Source of the DNA: Propionibacteriaceae bacterium
GTDB taxonomy: Bacteria > Actinomycetota > Actinomycetes > Propionibacteriales > Propionibacteriaceae
DNA length: 64,000 nucleotides
Direction of reading: 5' to 3'
Assembly (NCBI GenBank): GCA_025965155.1
Contig: JAOPXN010000122.1
Location: 1-64,000 of the forward strand
Positions 49,398-61,617 of this stretch are shown here, piece after piece; positions within the stretch are counted from its first letter, which is position 1, and every line of letters begins with the position of its first letter. The position numbers were made by a program, and so were the translations under genes. The notes beneath the pieces were generated by a model. That model was not told the DNA's origin, ran no database searches, and saw only the letters and a program-made list of their open reading frames with translations.

Positions 49398-49403
49398 TAG
49401 GTT
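49398..49403 (+). promoter_or_regulatory. Leaderless promoter for glgP
   Basis: TAGGTT is followed by six bases and the GTG at 49410. TTACGA at 49375-49380 sits 17 bases upstream as a weak -35. This predicts a leaderless mRNA and favours 49410 over the GTG at 49404. Confidence 0.5.
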
Positions 49404-49409
49404 GTGCGC

Positions 49410-51989
49410 GTGCGCGCTATCCGTAGATTTACCGTGCGTCCGGTCCTCCCGGACGCCCTCAAGCCCCTGGCCGACCTGGCCCTCAACCTCCGCTGGGCCT
49501 GGCACCACGACACTCAAGAACTGTTCGCCGCGGTTGACCCCGAGCTGTGGGCCTCCACCGGAGGGGACCCGGTCAAGCTGCTGGCGGAGGTTTCGGTCGA
49601 GCGGCTGCAGAAGCTCGCCAAGGACCGCAAGTTCGTGCGGCGGCTGGAGATGGCCCGGGCGGACCTCGCCGAGTACATCAACGGCGACCTCTGGTACCAG
49701 GGCTACGCGGCCGAGACCAAGGACGCACCGAAGGCGATCGGCTACTTCTCGCCCGAGTTCGGCATTACTGAGGTGCTGCCGCAGTACTCCGGGGGCCTCG
49801 GGATTCTGGCCGGTGACCACCTGAAGGCGGCCAGCGACCTCGGCGTACCGATCATCGGCGTCGGGCTGCTGTACCGGCAGGGCTACTTCAAGCAGTCGCT
49901 GAACTCGGCCGGCTGGCAGCAGGAACGGTATCCGCTGCTGGATCCCAACGACCTCCCGCTGAGCCTGCTGCAGGACGAGAACGGCCCGGTACGGATCGAG
50001 CTGCCGCTCGCCGGCCGCACGCTGTACGCCCAGGTCTGGGTGGCGCAGGTCGGCCGGGTGCCGTTGCTGCTGATGGACTCCGATCTGGAGCAGAACTCCG
50101 GGGCGGAGCGGGAGACCACTGACCGGCTGTACGGCGGCGGCATCGACCATCGGCTGGCGCAGGAGGTGCTGCTCGGCATCGGCGGGGTCCGGGCCATCCG
50201 CGAGTACTGCCGGATCACCGGCGCTGCCGCGCCCGAGGTGTTCCACACCAACGAGGGACACGCCGGATTCCTTGGCCTGGAACGGATCCGTGAGTTCATA
50301 GACGCCGGTCTGGACTTCGACACCGCTTTGGAGCGGAGCCGGGCCGGAACTGTCTTCACCACCCATACACCGGTGCCCGCCGGCATCGACCGGTTCCCGC
50401 GCGAGCTGATCATCGACCAGTTCGCCTCCTTCGGCGCGCTGCCGGTGGATCGGGTCCTGGCGCTCGGCGCCGAGGACTATGAGGGCGGCGACAACAGCAA
50501 GTTCAACATGGCGGTGATGGGGTTCCGGCTGGGCCAGCGGGCCAACGGGGTCTCGTTGCTGCATGGCGAGGTGTCGCGGGAGATGTTCCACGGCCTGTGG
50601 AGCTCCTTCGACACCAGTGAGGTGCCGATCGGCTCAATCACCAACGGCGTGCACCACCAGACCTGGGTCCACCATGAGCTGTTGGACCTGCTGGAGAGCT
50701 CGTCCAACAAGGACACGGTGATCGACGGCTACGACTGGGCCGGGCTGTCCTCGGTCGACTCCAAGACCATCTGGTCGCTGAAGCGCCGAATGCGTGCCGA
50801 CCTGATCGCGATGACCCGGACCAGGCTGGCCGAGAGCAGCGCCAACCGGGGCATCTCCTCGGACTGGGTCGGTGGCGCGCTGGACCCGGACGTGGTCACC
50901 TTCGGGTTCGCCCGCCGGGTGCCGTCCTACAAGCGGCTGACCCTGATGCTGCGCGACCCCGAACGGCTCAAGGCACTGTTGACCGACCCGGAGCGACCGA
51001 TCCAGATCGTGATCGCCGGCAAGGCGCACCCTGCCGACGAGGGTGGCAAGGCGCTGATCCAGCAGCTGGTTCAGTTTGCCGACTCAGCGGAGGTCCGCGA
51101 GCGCATTGTCTTCCTGCCGGACTACGACATCGGGATGGCTAAGCCGCTCTACCCGGGCTGCGACGTCTGGATGAACAACCCGCTGCGCCCGTACGAGGCC
51201 TGCGGAACCTCGGGCATGAAGGCCGCGCTTAACGGCGCGGCGAACCTGTCGATCCGGGACGGCTGGTGGGACGAGTGGTTCGACCCGGCGTTCGGCTGGG
51301 AGATCCCGTCGGCGGAGGGGGTCGACGATCCCGACCAGCGCGATGATCTCGAGGCGCGCGCCCTGTACGACATCATCGAGAACGAGATCGTGCCCCGCTT
51401 CTACGACGTGGACAGTAACGGCCTGCCGCAGCGGTGGATCCAGATGATCAGGGACACCGTGGCCGGTCTCGGCCCCAAGGTGCTGGCTTCGCGAATGGTG
51501 CGCGACTACGTCACCAAGCTCTACACCCCGGCGGCTGAGTCCTCGCATGCGATCGACGGCACCCCCGCGGCCGCGGCGGCGCTGGCGGAATGGAAGCACA
51601 AGGTGCGGTCCAGCTGGCACGCTGTCGGCGTCGACCACGTGGAGAGTCTCACCGGTGATGCTGTCGAGGTCGGTACGAAGATCCACGTCAGCGCTCTGGT
51701 CCGGCTCGGCAACCTCAGCCCCGAAGACGTCCAGGTCCAGCTCATCACCGGCCGGGTGGACAGCGAGGACGGGCTGAGCGACACCATTGTCAGCCCGTTC
51801 CCGACCGGCGTTGACCAGGCCGGCGGTCTGCGCCGGTACGAGGGCTGGGTGGAGGCGAATCGCTCCGGCACCATCGGGTACACGGTCCGGGTCGTGCCGC
51901 ACCACGCCGAGCTGGCGAACGTGGCCGAGATGGGACTCTCCGCGGTGCCCTCGGAAGTTCCGGCCCCGCCGTCCGCGTCGCAGAACTGA
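49410..51989 (+). CDS. glgP: Glycogen/alpha-glucan phosphorylase (GlgP, GT35)
   Basis: Releases glucose-1-phosphate from the ends of alpha-glucans using phosphate and pyridoxal phosphate. The 859 residues match the long actinobacterial/archaeal-type alpha-glucan phosphorylase (TIGR02094-like): RFTVRPVLPDALKPLADLALNLRWAWH at the N-terminus, FSPEFGITEVLPQYSGGLGILAGDHLK, VFHTNEGHAGFLGLERIREF, and the PLP/phosphate region RPYEACGTSGMKAALNG with NLSIRDGWWDEWF. The C-terminal 100 residues form a beta domain. Two GTG codons (49404, 49410) are possible; 49410 fits the leaderless promoter. It is divergent from glgE. Confidence 0.94.
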   Translation: MRAIRRFTVRPVLPDALKPLADLALNLRWAWHHDTQELFAAVDPELWASTGGDPVKLLAEVSVERLQKLAKDRKFVRRLEMARADLAEYINGDLWYQGYAAETKDAPKAIGYFSPEFGITEVLPQYSGGLGILAGDHLKAASDLGVPIIGVGLLYRQGYFKQSLNSAGWQQERYPLLDPNDLPLSLLQDENGPVRIELPLAGRTLYAQVWVAQVGRVPLLLMDSDLEQNSGAERETTDRLYGGGIDHRLAQEVLLGIGGVRAIREYCRITGAAAPEVFHTNEGHAGFLGLERIREFIDAGLDFDTALERSRAGTVFTTHTPVPAGIDRFPRELIIDQFASFGALPVDRVLALGAEDYEGGDNSKFNMAVMGFRLGQRANGVSLLHGEVSREMFHGLWSSFDTSEVPIGSITNGVHHQTWVHHELLDLLESSSNKDTVIDGYDWAGLSSVDSKTIWSLKRRMRADLIAMTRTRLAESSANRGISSDWVGGALDPDVVTFGFARRVPSYKRLTLMLRDPERLKALLTDPERPIQIVIAGKAHPADEGGKALIQQLVQFADSAEVRERIVFLPDYDIGMAKPLYPGCDVWMNNPLRPYEACGTSGMKAALNGAANLSIRDGWWDEWFDPAFGWEIPSAEGVDDPDQRDDLEARALYDIIENEIVPRFYDVDSNGLPQRWIQMIRDTVAGLGPKVLASRMVRDYVTKLYTPAAESSHAIDGTPAAAAALAEWKHKVRSSWHAVGVDHVESLTGDAVEVGTKIHVSALVRLGNLSPEDVQVQLITGRVDSEDGLSDTIVSPFPTGVDQAGGLRRYEGWVEANRSGTIGYTVRVVPHHAELANVAEMGLSAVPSEVPAPPSASQN

Positions 51990-52030
51990 CCGGCGTCGCC
52001 GCCGGCTTCTCCCGCCCGCCCGCGGGGACG

Positions 52031-53005
52031 TCAGCGCGGCCGGGAGCTGCCGAGCGTGCCGACGATCTCGGCCACCGCGCGCTCGGCCTCGGGCGCGAGC
52101 CGGGGCATCGAGATGAAGCCGTGGACGGCGTCTGGATAGCTGATCACCCGGTTGGGCACTGCGGCACGGTCCAGCGCCACGCCGTACCGGGTGGCGTCGT
52201 CGCGGAGCGGGTCCCGCCCAGCAGCGATGATCAACGCCGGCGCGCAGTCGGTCAGGTCGTGGTGGAACAGCGGGCTGATCCGGGGATCGTCGAAGGCAAA
52301 GCTGTCCGGCAGGCCCTGCGGCAGGTACTGCCGCCCGTACCAGTCCATGATCGGCCGGGTCAGGATCGGTGCCCGCCCGAGTTCGGCTACCGAGGGTGAG
52401 GACAGGCTGAGGTCGGTGGCGGGGTAGATCAGGATCTGGTGCCTCAGCGGTGCCAGGCCGGGGTCGTCGCGGCACCGGTCCCGGTGGGTGATGGCGACCA
52501 GCGCGGCGAGGTTGCCGCCGGCGCTGGCTCCCATCACCGACACCGCAGCGGCGTCCACGCCGAGGTCGTCGCCGTGCCGGAGCAGCCACTGGGTCGCCGA
52601 CCAGCAGTCCTGGTAGGGGACCGGCGCCGGATGCTCCGGGGCCAGCCGGTAGGAGACCGACACCACCACGACGCCGGCCTGCTCGGCCACCCGGGCGCAG
52701 AGCCAGTCAGTCTGGGAGAGGTTCCCGAAGACGAAGCCGCCGCCGTGGAAGTTGACCACCATCGGCAGCCGCTCGGTCGGGCCAGCTGAGCGTGGCCGGT
52801 AGCTGCGTACCCGGGCCGGACCGTGGTCGCACTCGATCACTCGATCATCGATCCGGACCGCTCCGGAGACGCCGCCGGTGACGAGTCGTACCAGCCGGGC
52901 AGGCCGCGGCTCCGACCGCAGCAGCGCCAGGTACCGCGACGTTGGCGGGTCGGGGTGCGGCAGCCGTCGGGCCACCGCAACCAGCAAGCGCAACCGGCGG
53001 TTCAC
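52031..53005 (-). CDS. Alpha/beta hydrolase of the hormone-sensitive lipase family
   Basis: A 324-residue esterase/lipase. The family's oxyanion motif HGGGFVFGNL (near residue 90), the nucleophile elbow GASAGGN (near residue 160), the acid in AAGRDPLRDD and the histidine in DAVHGFISM complete a catalytic triad. The likely substrates are short-chain acyl esters. Its GTG start at 53005 is nine bases downstream of the glgX stop, so it may be read through from glgX, but no link to glycogen is apparent. It is convergent with glgP. Confidence 0.88.
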   Translation of the reverse strand: MNRRLRLLVAVARRLPHPDPPTSRYLALLRSEPRPARLVRLVTGGVSGAVRIDDRVIECDHGPARVRSYRPRSAGPTERLPMVVNFHGGGFVFGNLSQTDWLCARVAEQAGVVVVSVSYRLAPEHPAPVPYQDCWSATQWLLRHGDDLGVDAAAVSVMGASAGGNLAALVAITHRDRCRDDPGLAPLRHQILIYPATDLSLSSPSVAELGRAPILTRPIMDWYGRQYLPQGLPDSFAFDDPRISPLFHHDLTDCAPALIIAAGRDPLRDDATRYGVALDRAAVPNRVISYPDAVHGFISMPRLAPEAERAVAEIVGTLGSSRPR

Positions 53006-53014
53006 GGCAATGCC

Positions 53015-55177
<2,163 letters not shown>

Positions 55178-55488
55178 GTCGAGCTTTCGGTCGGTCTCAC
55201 TATGCGGTGCAGGACTAGTGGTGAGGAGCGGTCGGTCGGGCGGTTTGGTACTGGTCTGCTGCGGTTCCTACTACGTCATTACATGGGCACAGCCAGATCA
55301 TTGTGCCGCCTTCGGCCGAATTCGCGTCATCGAGTGCCAACACTGTGACCCCGTTGGGTCGGAATGAAACCCGGCGGTGACCCGGTTGGTGCCTCGACCG
55401 CTACCCGCTCGTACTCACATCAACCCAATCCGCACGCCGCACCCTGGCCGCCGATGAGCCGGCACAGGGGTGGCTAGAGTGGCTGGAC
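55178..55488. promoter_or_regulatory. Divergent intergenic region between glgX and enoyl-CoA hydratase
   Basis: A 311-base gap with no supported gene, holding promoters for both sides. A small perfect hairpin GACCC-CGTT-GGGTC lies at 55347-55360. On the right, TAGAGT at 55475-55480 sits eight bases before the ATG at 55489 and could drive a nearly leaderless mRNA. No convincing glgX promoter was found. Confidence 0.35.
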
Positions 55489-56277
55489 ATGAGCCAAGCA
55501 GGTGAGGTCGTCAGACTTGAGGTTGCCGGCGGCGTAGGCACCATCCGGATCGACCGACCTCGGATGAACGCCCTGAACGCTGATATGCAGCGCCGGATCC
55601 AAGTCGCGGCCCAGGAGTGTGGCAGCCGCAGCGACATCGCCGCCGTCGTCATTACCGGCGGGGACCAGGTGTTCGCAGCCGGTGCGGACATCAAGGAGAT
55701 GGCCGGGCTGTCCTACCCGGAAATGGTAGCCCACTCGACGGTCCTGCAGGCGGCATTCAGCGCGGTGGCCCGGATCCCCAAGCCGGTGGTCGCGGCCGTC
55801 AACGGCTACGCGCTGGGTGGCGGCTGCGAGCTCGCGTTGTGCGCCGACATCCGGATCGCCGCGGACGACGCCACCTTCGGTCAGCCCGAGATCAAGCTCG
55901 GGGTGATCCCCGGAGCCGGCGGCACCCAGCGGCTGGTCAGGCTCGTCGGCCCAAGCCGGGCCAAGGAGATCATCTTCACCGGCCGGTTCGTACCGGCCGG
56001 TGAAGCGCTGGCGATCGGCCTGGTCGACCGGGTCGTCCCTGCTGCCGACGTACTGCCGACCGCGACCGCCTGGGCCCGGCAGTTCGTCGGCGGGCCGTCA
56101 CTTGCGCTGCGCGCGGCCAAGGAATGTATCGACAGCGGATCCGAGGTTGACCTCGAGACGGGCCTGAAGATGGAGCGGCAACAGTTCGCCGCCCTGTTTG
56201 CCACCGAGGACCGCACCATCGGCATGACGTCCTTCGTCGAGCAAGGCCCCGGCAAGGCGGAGTTCCGTGGCCGATAG
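55489..56277 (+). CDS. Enoyl-CoA hydratase
   Basis: A 262-residue crotonase-fold enzyme that hydrates 2-enoyl-CoA in beta-oxidation. The oxyanion-hole residues are in AAGADIKEM and ALGGGCELALCADIRIA. The catalytic glutamates are in FGQPEIKLGVIPGAGGTQRL: one in PEIKLG and a glycine-rich second site as in single-function hydratases with GAGGTQR. Length and pattern fit short-chain EchA proteins; in M. tuberculosis there are many paralogues, so the substrate cannot be named. The etfBA operon follows 151 bases later, supporting a fatty-acid oxidation context. Confidence 0.92.
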   Translation: MSQAGEVVRLEVAGGVGTIRIDRPRMNALNADMQRRIQVAAQECGSRSDIAAVVITGGDQVFAAGADIKEMAGLSYPEMVAHSTVLQAAFSAVARIPKPVVAAVNGYALGGGCELALCADIRIAADDATFGQPEIKLGVIPGAGGTQRLVRLVGPSRAKEIIFTGRFVPAGEALAIGLVDRVVPAADVLPTATAWARQFVGGPSLALRAAKECIDSGSEVDLETGLKMERQQFAALFATEDRTIGMTSFVEQGPGKAEFRGR

Positions 56278-56290
56278 TCACAGCGCCGCC

Positions 56291-56320
56291 GACTAGGGTG
56301 TGGGCGCGGACTAGGGTGTG
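56291..56320 (+). repeat. Direct repeat upstream of etfB
   Basis: GACTAGGGTGTG occurs at 56291-56302 and again at 56309-56320, an 18-base period. Each contains TAGGGT, which could be a -10, or the pair could be a tandem operator. It starts 13 bases after the enoyl-CoA hydratase stop. Confidence 0.6.
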
Positions 56321-56342
56321 ATCGGGACGCGCCAAGGTCGGG

Positions 56343-56359
56343 TTACTCACCAGTAATAT
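56343..56359 (+). promoter_or_regulatory. Palindrome overlapping a candidate etfB promoter
   Basis: TTACT-CACC-AGTAA at 56343-56356 is an inverted repeat of five-base arms, and TAATAT at 56354-56359 is a good -10 overlapping it. TetR-family repressors of acyl-CoA metabolism often bind palindromes of this size, so it may control etfBA. The regulator is not identified and no -35 was recognised. Confidence 0.45.
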
Positions 56360-56428
56360 AGGGGTAGCACAGGCCGGAACGGCGTCCCAGCGACGAGCGA
56401 TGGATGCCACGAAAAGATTGCGAGACAG

Positions 56429-57211
56429 ATGAGAATCGTCGTCCTGGTCAAGTACGTTCCGGACGCCACCGGGGAGCGGAGCTTCGCCGCAGACGGCACC
56501 GTTGACCGGGCGGCAGCCGATGGCTTGCTGTCCGAGCTGGACGAGTACGCCATTGAGCAGGCACTGCAGATCGCCGACGAGGGCGACGATGTCGAGGTGG
56601 TCGCCATGACGCTCGGCCCCGACGACGCCGCCGACGCGATCAAGCGGTCGCTGCAGATGGGCGCCTCCGCCGGGATCCACATCAACGATGAGGCTGTGCA
56701 CGGCTCCGACTCGCTGGCCACCAGCACGGTGCTGGCCGCGGCGATCGCCAAGGCTGAGCCCGACCTGGTTGTCTGCGGCATGGCCTCCACCGATGGCGCG
56801 ATGGGCGTGGTCCCGGCGATGATCGCCGAACGGCTCGGCTGGCCCGGCCTTACGTTCGGCGCGACGTTGTCCGTGTCGGGTGACACGGTGTCGATCCGGA
56901 GGGACGGCGATGTCGCCAGCCAGACCATCGAGGCCAGCCTGCCGGCCGTGGTCAGCGTTACCGACCAGTCGGGAGAGGCCCGCTACCCCTCGATGAAGGG
57001 CATCCTGGCCGCGAAGAAGAAGCCGGTCCAGCACTGGGCGCTGGCTGATCTGGGCGTTGAGCCGGCGATCGTCGGCCTGGCCGCCGCGTCCAGCACAGTG
57101 CTGGAGACCACCCCGAGGCCGCCGAAGGAAGCGGGCCGGATCGTGCCCGACTCCGACGGAGCCGGGAGCGCGGCACTGGTCGACTTCCTGTCCGCCGGCA
57201 AGTACATCTGA
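56429..57211 (+). CDS. etfB: Electron transfer flavoprotein subunit beta
   Basis: With EtfA it accepts electrons from acyl-CoA dehydrogenases and passes them to the quinone pool. The 260 residues begin MRIVVLVKYVPDA and contain the AMP-binding region VVCGMASTDGAMGVVPAMIAERLGWP and the later LPAVVSVTDQSGEARYPSMKGILAAKKKP, the EtfB signature. No extra domains are present. The ATG at 56429 follows a weak GAGACAG. etfA starts 14 bases after the stop. Confidence 0.95.
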   Translation: MRIVVLVKYVPDATGERSFAADGTVDRAAADGLLSELDEYAIEQALQIADEGDDVEVVAMTLGPDDAADAIKRSLQMGASAGIHINDEAVHGSDSLATSTVLAAAIAKAEPDLVVCGMASTDGAMGVVPAMIAERLGWPGLTFGATLSVSGDTVSIRRDGDVASQTIEASLPAVVSVTDQSGEARYPSMKGILAAKKKPVQHWALADLGVEPAIVGLAAASSTVLETTPRPPKEAGRIVPDSDGAGSAALVDFLSAGKYI

Positions 57212-57225
57212 GAGGGGACACTGAC

Positions 57226-58173
57226 ATGGCTGAGGTTCTGGTTGTGGTCGAGCAGCTTGACGGCGTCGTCGCCAAGCCCACCTTCGAGCTGCTCACGCTG
57301 GCGCGGCGGCTCGGCGACCCGGTCGCCGTGGTTCTGGGAGCAGGTGCCGACGAAGCCGCCTCGGCGCTCGGGCAGTACGGCGCCGGTACCGTCATCTCCG
57401 TCCAGGATCCCGCCTTCGAGGAGTTCCTGGTCGCTCCCAAGGCGGAGGCACTGGCCCAGGTAGTGCAGTCGGTCCAGCCGGCCGCGGTCCTGCTCACCTC
57501 GACCCTGGAGAGCAAGGAGATTGCCGCCAGGTTGGCGGTCAGGGTCGGTTCCGGTCTGATCACCGACGCGACCGACGTACGCAGCGACGGCAGCACCACC
57601 CAAACGGTCTTCGCCGGGAACTGGAGCGTCACGGCGCAGGTGAGGACCGGCGTGCCGGTGATCACCGTCAAGGCCAACTCCACGGCCGCAGAAGCCGCGC
57701 CGGTGGACGCGGCCGTACGAGAGCTGCCGGTGACCATCTCGGAGGCGTCCCGGACGGCGCGGATCATCAAGTCGGAGCCGAAGAAGGCGAGTGGCCGGCC
57801 GGAGCTGACCGAGGCGGCGATCGTGGTGTCCGGCGGACGCGGCACCGGCGGCGACTTCGGACCGGTGGAGGCGCTGGCCGACGCATTGGGTGCGGCTGTT
57901 GGCGCGTCCCGGGCCGCGGTGGACTCGGGCTGGTACCCACACAGCTATCAGGTGGGCCAGACCGGCAAGACGGTGTCTCCGCAGCTCTACATCGCGGCCG
58001 GGATCTCGGGAGCCATCCAGCACCGGGCCGGCATGCAGACGTCGAAGGCGATTGTGGCGATCAACAAGGATCCCGAGGCGCCGATCTTCGCGCTCGCGGA
58101 CCTCGGCGTGGTGGGGGACCTGCACACCGTGCTGCCGGCGGTCACCGCTGAGATCACTGCCCGGAAGAGCTGA
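57226..58173 (+). CDS. etfA: Electron transfer flavoprotein subunit alpha
   Basis: Carries the FAD of the ETF heterodimer. The 315 residues have an N-terminal domain ([13 protein letters not shown]) and a C-terminal FAD domain: [49 protein letters not shown] (in parts) and [24 protein letters not shown] are all present. The ATG at 57226 is preceded by GAGAGGGGAC. Cysteine desulfurase follows ten bases later, the same order as Rv3029c-Rv3025c in M. tuberculosis. Confidence 0.95.
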   Translation: MAEVLVVVEQLDGVVAKPTFELLTLARRLGDPVAVVLGAGADEAASALGQYGAGTVISVQDPAFEEFLVAPKAEALAQVVQSVQPAAVLLTSTLESKEIAARLAVRVGSGLITDATDVRSDGSTTQTVFAGNWSVTAQVRTGVPVITVKANSTAAEAAPVDAAVRELPVTISEASRTARIIKSEPKKASGRPELTEAAIVVSGGRGTGGDFGPVEALADALGAAVGASRAAVDSGWYPHSYQVGQTGKTVSPQLYIAAGISGAIQHRAGMQTSKAIVAINKDPEAPIFALADLGVVGDLHTVLPAVTAEITARKS

Positions 58174-58183
58174 GGAGCCTCCG

Positions 58184-59356
58184 ATGTCTCGTATCTATCT
58201 CGACCACGCCGCCACCACCCCGATGGTGCCGGCGGCGATTGAGGCGATGGCACGGGAGCTGGCCCGCGTCGGAAACGCATCCTCTCAGCACGGGTCCGGT
58301 CGGGCTGCGCGGCGGGTGGTTGAGGAGTCCAGGGAGGCCATCGCTGCCTGCGTCGGCGCTCGCCCGGCCGAGCTCATCTTCACCTCCGGCGGTACCGAGT
58401 CCGACAACCTCGCCGTCAAGGGCTCCTACTGGTCGGCCCGGAAGGCCGATCCCGGCCGTTCCCGGATTGTCGCCTCCACCATCGAGCACCACGCCGTACT
58501 GGACTCGGTCGGCTGGCTGGCGGAGTCGCAGGGGGCCGTCGTGCAGCTGCTGGAGGTGAACCAGCAGGGTCTGGTCGACCTCGACGACCTCGCGCAGATC
58601 GACGGCAGCGACGTCGCAACAGTGTCGGTGATGTGGGCCAACAACGAGGTCGGCGCCGTTCAGCCGGTGCCTGCCATTGCCGCCTGGGCCGCCTCGGTCG
58701 GTGCCCGCTCGCACTCCGACGCGGTGCAGGCCGTCGGCCGCCTGCCCGTGGACTTCGGCGCCTCCGGGCTGGACCTGCTCACCTTCACCGCGCACAAGCT
58801 CGGCGGTCCGTACGGGGTGGGCGCTCTGCTGGCCAGGCGCGAGGTGTCGCTCACCTCGGTCGCCCACGGCGGAGGTCAGGAGCGGGACGTGAGGTCCGGG
58901 ACCTTCGACGTGGCTGCGATCGCCGGGTTCGCCGCCGCGGTGCAGCACGCAACCGGTCGCCTCGCCGCGGAGTCGGAGCGGCTCCGGGTGCTGCGTCGCC
59001 GGCTGCTGGACGGGGTGCGCGCGGTCGTGCCGGACGCGCTGCCGAACGGCCCGGACGACGACGCCCACACACTGCCCGGCGTGGCCAACGTGACCCTGCC
59101 CGGCTGCGACGCCGATGCGATGCTGATGCTGCTCGACGCTGCCGGAATCGACAGCTCCGCCGGGTCCGCCTGCAGCGCGGGTGTGGCGCAACCGAGCCAT
59201 GTCCTGGTCGCGATGGGTCGGTCGGCGGCGGCCGCGCGCTCGACGCTGCGGTTCTCCCTGGGTCACACCTCGACCGCCGCGGACGTCGAAGCGCTGCTGG
59301 CCGCCCTGCCCGAAGCTGTCCGACGCGCCCGGCTGGCCGGCAGCCTGGCAGGCTGA
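58184..59356 (+). CDS. Cysteine desulfurase (IscS/NifS class V aminotransferase)
   Basis: A PLP enzyme that removes sulfur from cysteine as a persulfide, here most likely feeding MnmA for tRNA 2-thiouridine. The 390 residues show [36 protein letters not shown], the Schiff-base lysine in [16 protein letters not shown] and the active-site cysteine in [15 protein letters not shown]. The ATG at 58184 has GAGGAGCC just upstream. It corresponds to iscS (Rv3025c), which also precedes the tRNA thiolase gene. No iscU or sufU partner is adjacent. Confidence 0.94.
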   Translation: MSRIYLDHAATTPMVPAAIEAMARELARVGNASSQHGSGRAARRVVEESREAIAACVGARPAELIFTSGGTESDNLAVKGSYWSARKADPGRSRIVASTIEHHAVLDSVGWLAESQGAVVQLLEVNQQGLVDLDDLAQIDGSDVATVSVMWANNEVGAVQPVPAIAAWAASVGARSHSDAVQAVGRLPVDFGASGLDLLTFTAHKLGGPYGVGALLARREVSLTSVAHGGGQERDVRSGTFDVAAIAGFAAAVQHATGRLAAESERLRVLRRRLLDGVRAVVPDALPNGPDDDAHTLPGVANVTLPGCDADAMLMLLDAAGIDSSAGSACSAGVAQPSHVLVAMGRSAAAARSTLRFSLGHTSTAADVEALLAALPEAVRRARLAGSLAG

Positions 59357-59494
59357 GCTCCGGGCCAGGTCGCAGCCCTCGAGCCGCGCCGGCCCGGCAC
59401 GCATCGGTTTCGTCCGGCCGACTCCGGGCGTTACCGTTGGATGCTGTGGCTAGGCGTGGCCGGCCACTTCGGGCGAGGAACAAGTGAGGAAACG

Positions 59495-60568
59495 ATGAAG
59501 GTTCTGGCCGCGATGTCCGGCGGGGTCGACTCGGCGGTCGCTGCCGCGCGCGCCGTCGATGCCGGTCATGACGTGACGGGCGTCCATCTGGCGCTGTCCA
59601 AGAATCCGCAGTCGTTCCGCAGCGGTGCACGTGGCTGCTGCTCCAAGGAGGACTCCGCCGACGCCCGCCGGGCTGCCGACGTGCTTGGTATCCCGTTCTA
59701 CATCTGGGACCTGTCCGACCGGTTCGCCGATGACGTGGTCGACGACTTCGTGGCCGAGTACGCCGCGGGCCGCACCCCCAACCCTTGCCTTCGGTGCAAC
59801 GAGAAGATCAAGTTCGCCGCCGTCCTGGAGCGCGGCATCGCGCTCGGTTTCGACGCTGTCTGCACCGGTCACTACGCCCGGCTGGTGCGCTCAGACACCG
59901 GCGTAGAGATGTACCGCGCGGTCGATCCGGACAAGGACCAGTCGTACGTGCTCGGGGTGCTGAACTCCCACCAGCTGAGCCGTTCCTTTTTTCCGCTGGG
60001 CGGCTCGCTGAAGTCACAGGTGCGGGCCGAGGCCGAGCGGCGCGGCCTGTCGGTCGCAGACAAGCCCGACAGCCACGACATCTGCTTCATCCCCGATGGT
60101 GACACCGCAGGCTTCCTGTCCCGACGACTCGGGTCCATCCCAGGCGACATCGTGGACACCAACGGCGACACGGTTGGCGCGCACTCCGGCTTCCATCAGT
60201 TCACCGTCGGCCAGCGACGTGGCCTCCGGCTCGGAGTCCCCGCCGACGACGGCAAGCCACGCTACGTACTCGACATCTCCCCGGTCACCAACACCGTCAC
60301 CGTCGGGCCGCAGGAGGCGCTGCAGGTCCGCACCATCGAGGCCGGCGTACCCACCTGGACCGGTGCGGCGGTCGTCGGCGCCTGGCGCGGGCTGGTGCAG
60401 GTCAGGGCGCACGGCAAACCGATGCCGGCCGAAGTGACCGCGGCTGCTGACCAGCTCGAGGTGACCCTGGACGCGGCTGCCGTGGGCATCGCCGCTGGGC
60501 AGGCCGTGGTGCTCTACGACGACGACCGGGTGGTCGGCAGCGCCACCATCACCGGGACCAGGCCGTGA
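59495..60568 (+). CDS. mnmA: tRNA-specific 2-thiouridylase MnmA
   Basis: Adds sulfur to C2 of U34 in Lys, Glu and Gln tRNAs. The 357 residues contain the PP-loop [12 protein letters not shown] at the N-terminus, the first catalytic cysteine in [14 protein letters not shown], the tRNA-binding GHYARL, the second catalytic cysteine in [10 protein letters not shown] and the C-terminal barrel ([11 protein letters not shown]). The ATG at 59495 has GAGGAAACG upstream and matches [10 protein letters not shown] of homologues. An upstream extension to 59441 is open but unlikely. The MetE-like gene overlaps its stop by four bases. Confidence 0.96.
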   Translation: MKVLAAMSGGVDSAVAAARAVDAGHDVTGVHLALSKNPQSFRSGARGCCSKEDSADARRAADVLGIPFYIWDLSDRFADDVVDDFVAEYAAGRTPNPCLRCNEKIKFAAVLERGIALGFDAVCTGHYARLVRSDTGVEMYRAVDPDKDQSYVLGVLNSHQLSRSFFPLGGSLKSQVRAEAERRGLSVADKPDSHDICFIPDGDTAGFLSRRLGSIPGDIVDTNGDTVGAHSGFHQFTVGQRRGLRLGVPADDGKPRYVLDISPVTNTVTVGPQEALQVRTIEAGVPTWTGAAVVGAWRGLVQVRAHGKPMPAEVTAAADQLEVTLDAAAVGIAAGQAVVLYDDDRVVGSATITGTRP

Positions 60569-61560
60569 GCACGTCCTCGGAGGTCCGCAGTACCGGAATC
60601 GGGTCCTGGCCGGGCCAGGACATGGCGCAGGCGCTCAAGATCACCTTCGCCGAAAGCCCCGATCTGCCGTACCTGCCGGAGCTTCCGGCGCGCGGCGAGC
60701 ACGCCGGGATGACCGGACGCGCCACCGCGCTGCTGTCCGGGCTGGCGGTGGACCTGCAGCCGGCCGGCTGGCGGCTGACCGATGCGTCCGGCCGTGACCA
60801 TCGGATGGCCAAGTCCACGTTGCGGGAGGATCTCGACCTGCTGGAGGAGATGGCGCAGGGGTACGTCGGGCCGATCAAGTACTCGGTGGCGGGGCCCTGG
60901 ACGCTGGCGGCCATGATGGAGCGACCACGGGGAGACCGGGTGGTTGCCGACCCGGGGGCGCGCCGTGATCTGAGCCAGTCGTTGGCCGAGGGGTTGCTGC
61001 AGCTCGTCGGTGAGATGAGCCGCCGGCTCCCCGACAGCACCGCCGTGGTGCAGCTCGACGAGCCGATGATGCCGGCCGTGTACGCCGGCTCGGTGCACAC
61101 GGCGAGCGGGCTGTCCACGCACCGACCAGTCGACCGTGCCGAGCTCAGTGGTGCGGTGGGCTACATCGTCGATCAGCTTGGGCCCGAGGTCCCGGTGCTG
61201 GTGCACTGCTGTGCACGGGGACTCCCGATCGGGCTGATGCAGGCTGCCGGGGTGCAAGGGATCTTTGTGGACGTCGACCAGCTGTCGACCAGCGACTGGG
61301 ACCTTATCGGGGAAGGCTTTGAGAAGGGTCAGTGGTTCGGCGCCGGCGCCGCACCGACCGGAGCAAACCTCTCCGCGGATCAGGTGGCCGAGCGGGTGCT
61401 CAGACCGGTCCGGGTGCTGGATGTCGACCCGGCCGTCGCCGGGCAGCTGATCATCACCCCGGCCTGCGGCCTCGCCGGCCTGGACCCGGCGGCCGCGCTG
61501 CAGGTGCTGCGTACGGTACGGACCGCCGCCGGCATCGTCACCGAGGAGCTCGCCGAGTAG
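60565..61560 (+). CDS. MetE-like (cobalamin-independent methionine synthase fold) protein, Rv3015c-like
   Basis: A 331-residue protein with the C-terminal MetE/UROD-like barrel. It starts STGIGSWPG and has [42 protein letters not shown] and [12 protein letters not shown], which resemble the zinc- and folate-binding core of methionine synthase II. The usual zinc ligands H-x-C...E...C can be partly seen (HCC, PACGL). It is half the size of true MetE and its reaction is not established. The GTG start overlaps mnmA by four bases. In M. tuberculosis a homologue (Rv3015c) lies next to ligA. Confidence 0.82.
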   Translation: MSTSSEVRSTGIGSWPGQDMAQALKITFAESPDLPYLPELPARGEHAGMTGRATALLSGLAVDLQPAGWRLTDASGRDHRMAKSTLREDLDLLEEMAQGYVGPIKYSVAGPWTLAAMMERPRGDRVVADPGARRDLSQSLAEGLLQLVGEMSRRLPDSTAVVQLDEPMMPAVYAGSVHTASGLSTHRPVDRAELSGAVGYIVDQLGPEVPVLVHCCARGLPIGLMQAAGVQGIFVDVDQLSTSDWDLIGEGFEKGQWFGAGAAPTGANLSADQVAERVLRPVRVLDVDPAVAGQLIITPACGLAGLDPAAALQVLRTVRTAAGIVTEELAE

Positions 61561-61617
61561 AACTGGGTCACACCCTTCGGGTGCGGGATCGTCCGTGCCG
61601 CGTGCGACTATCGGGTC

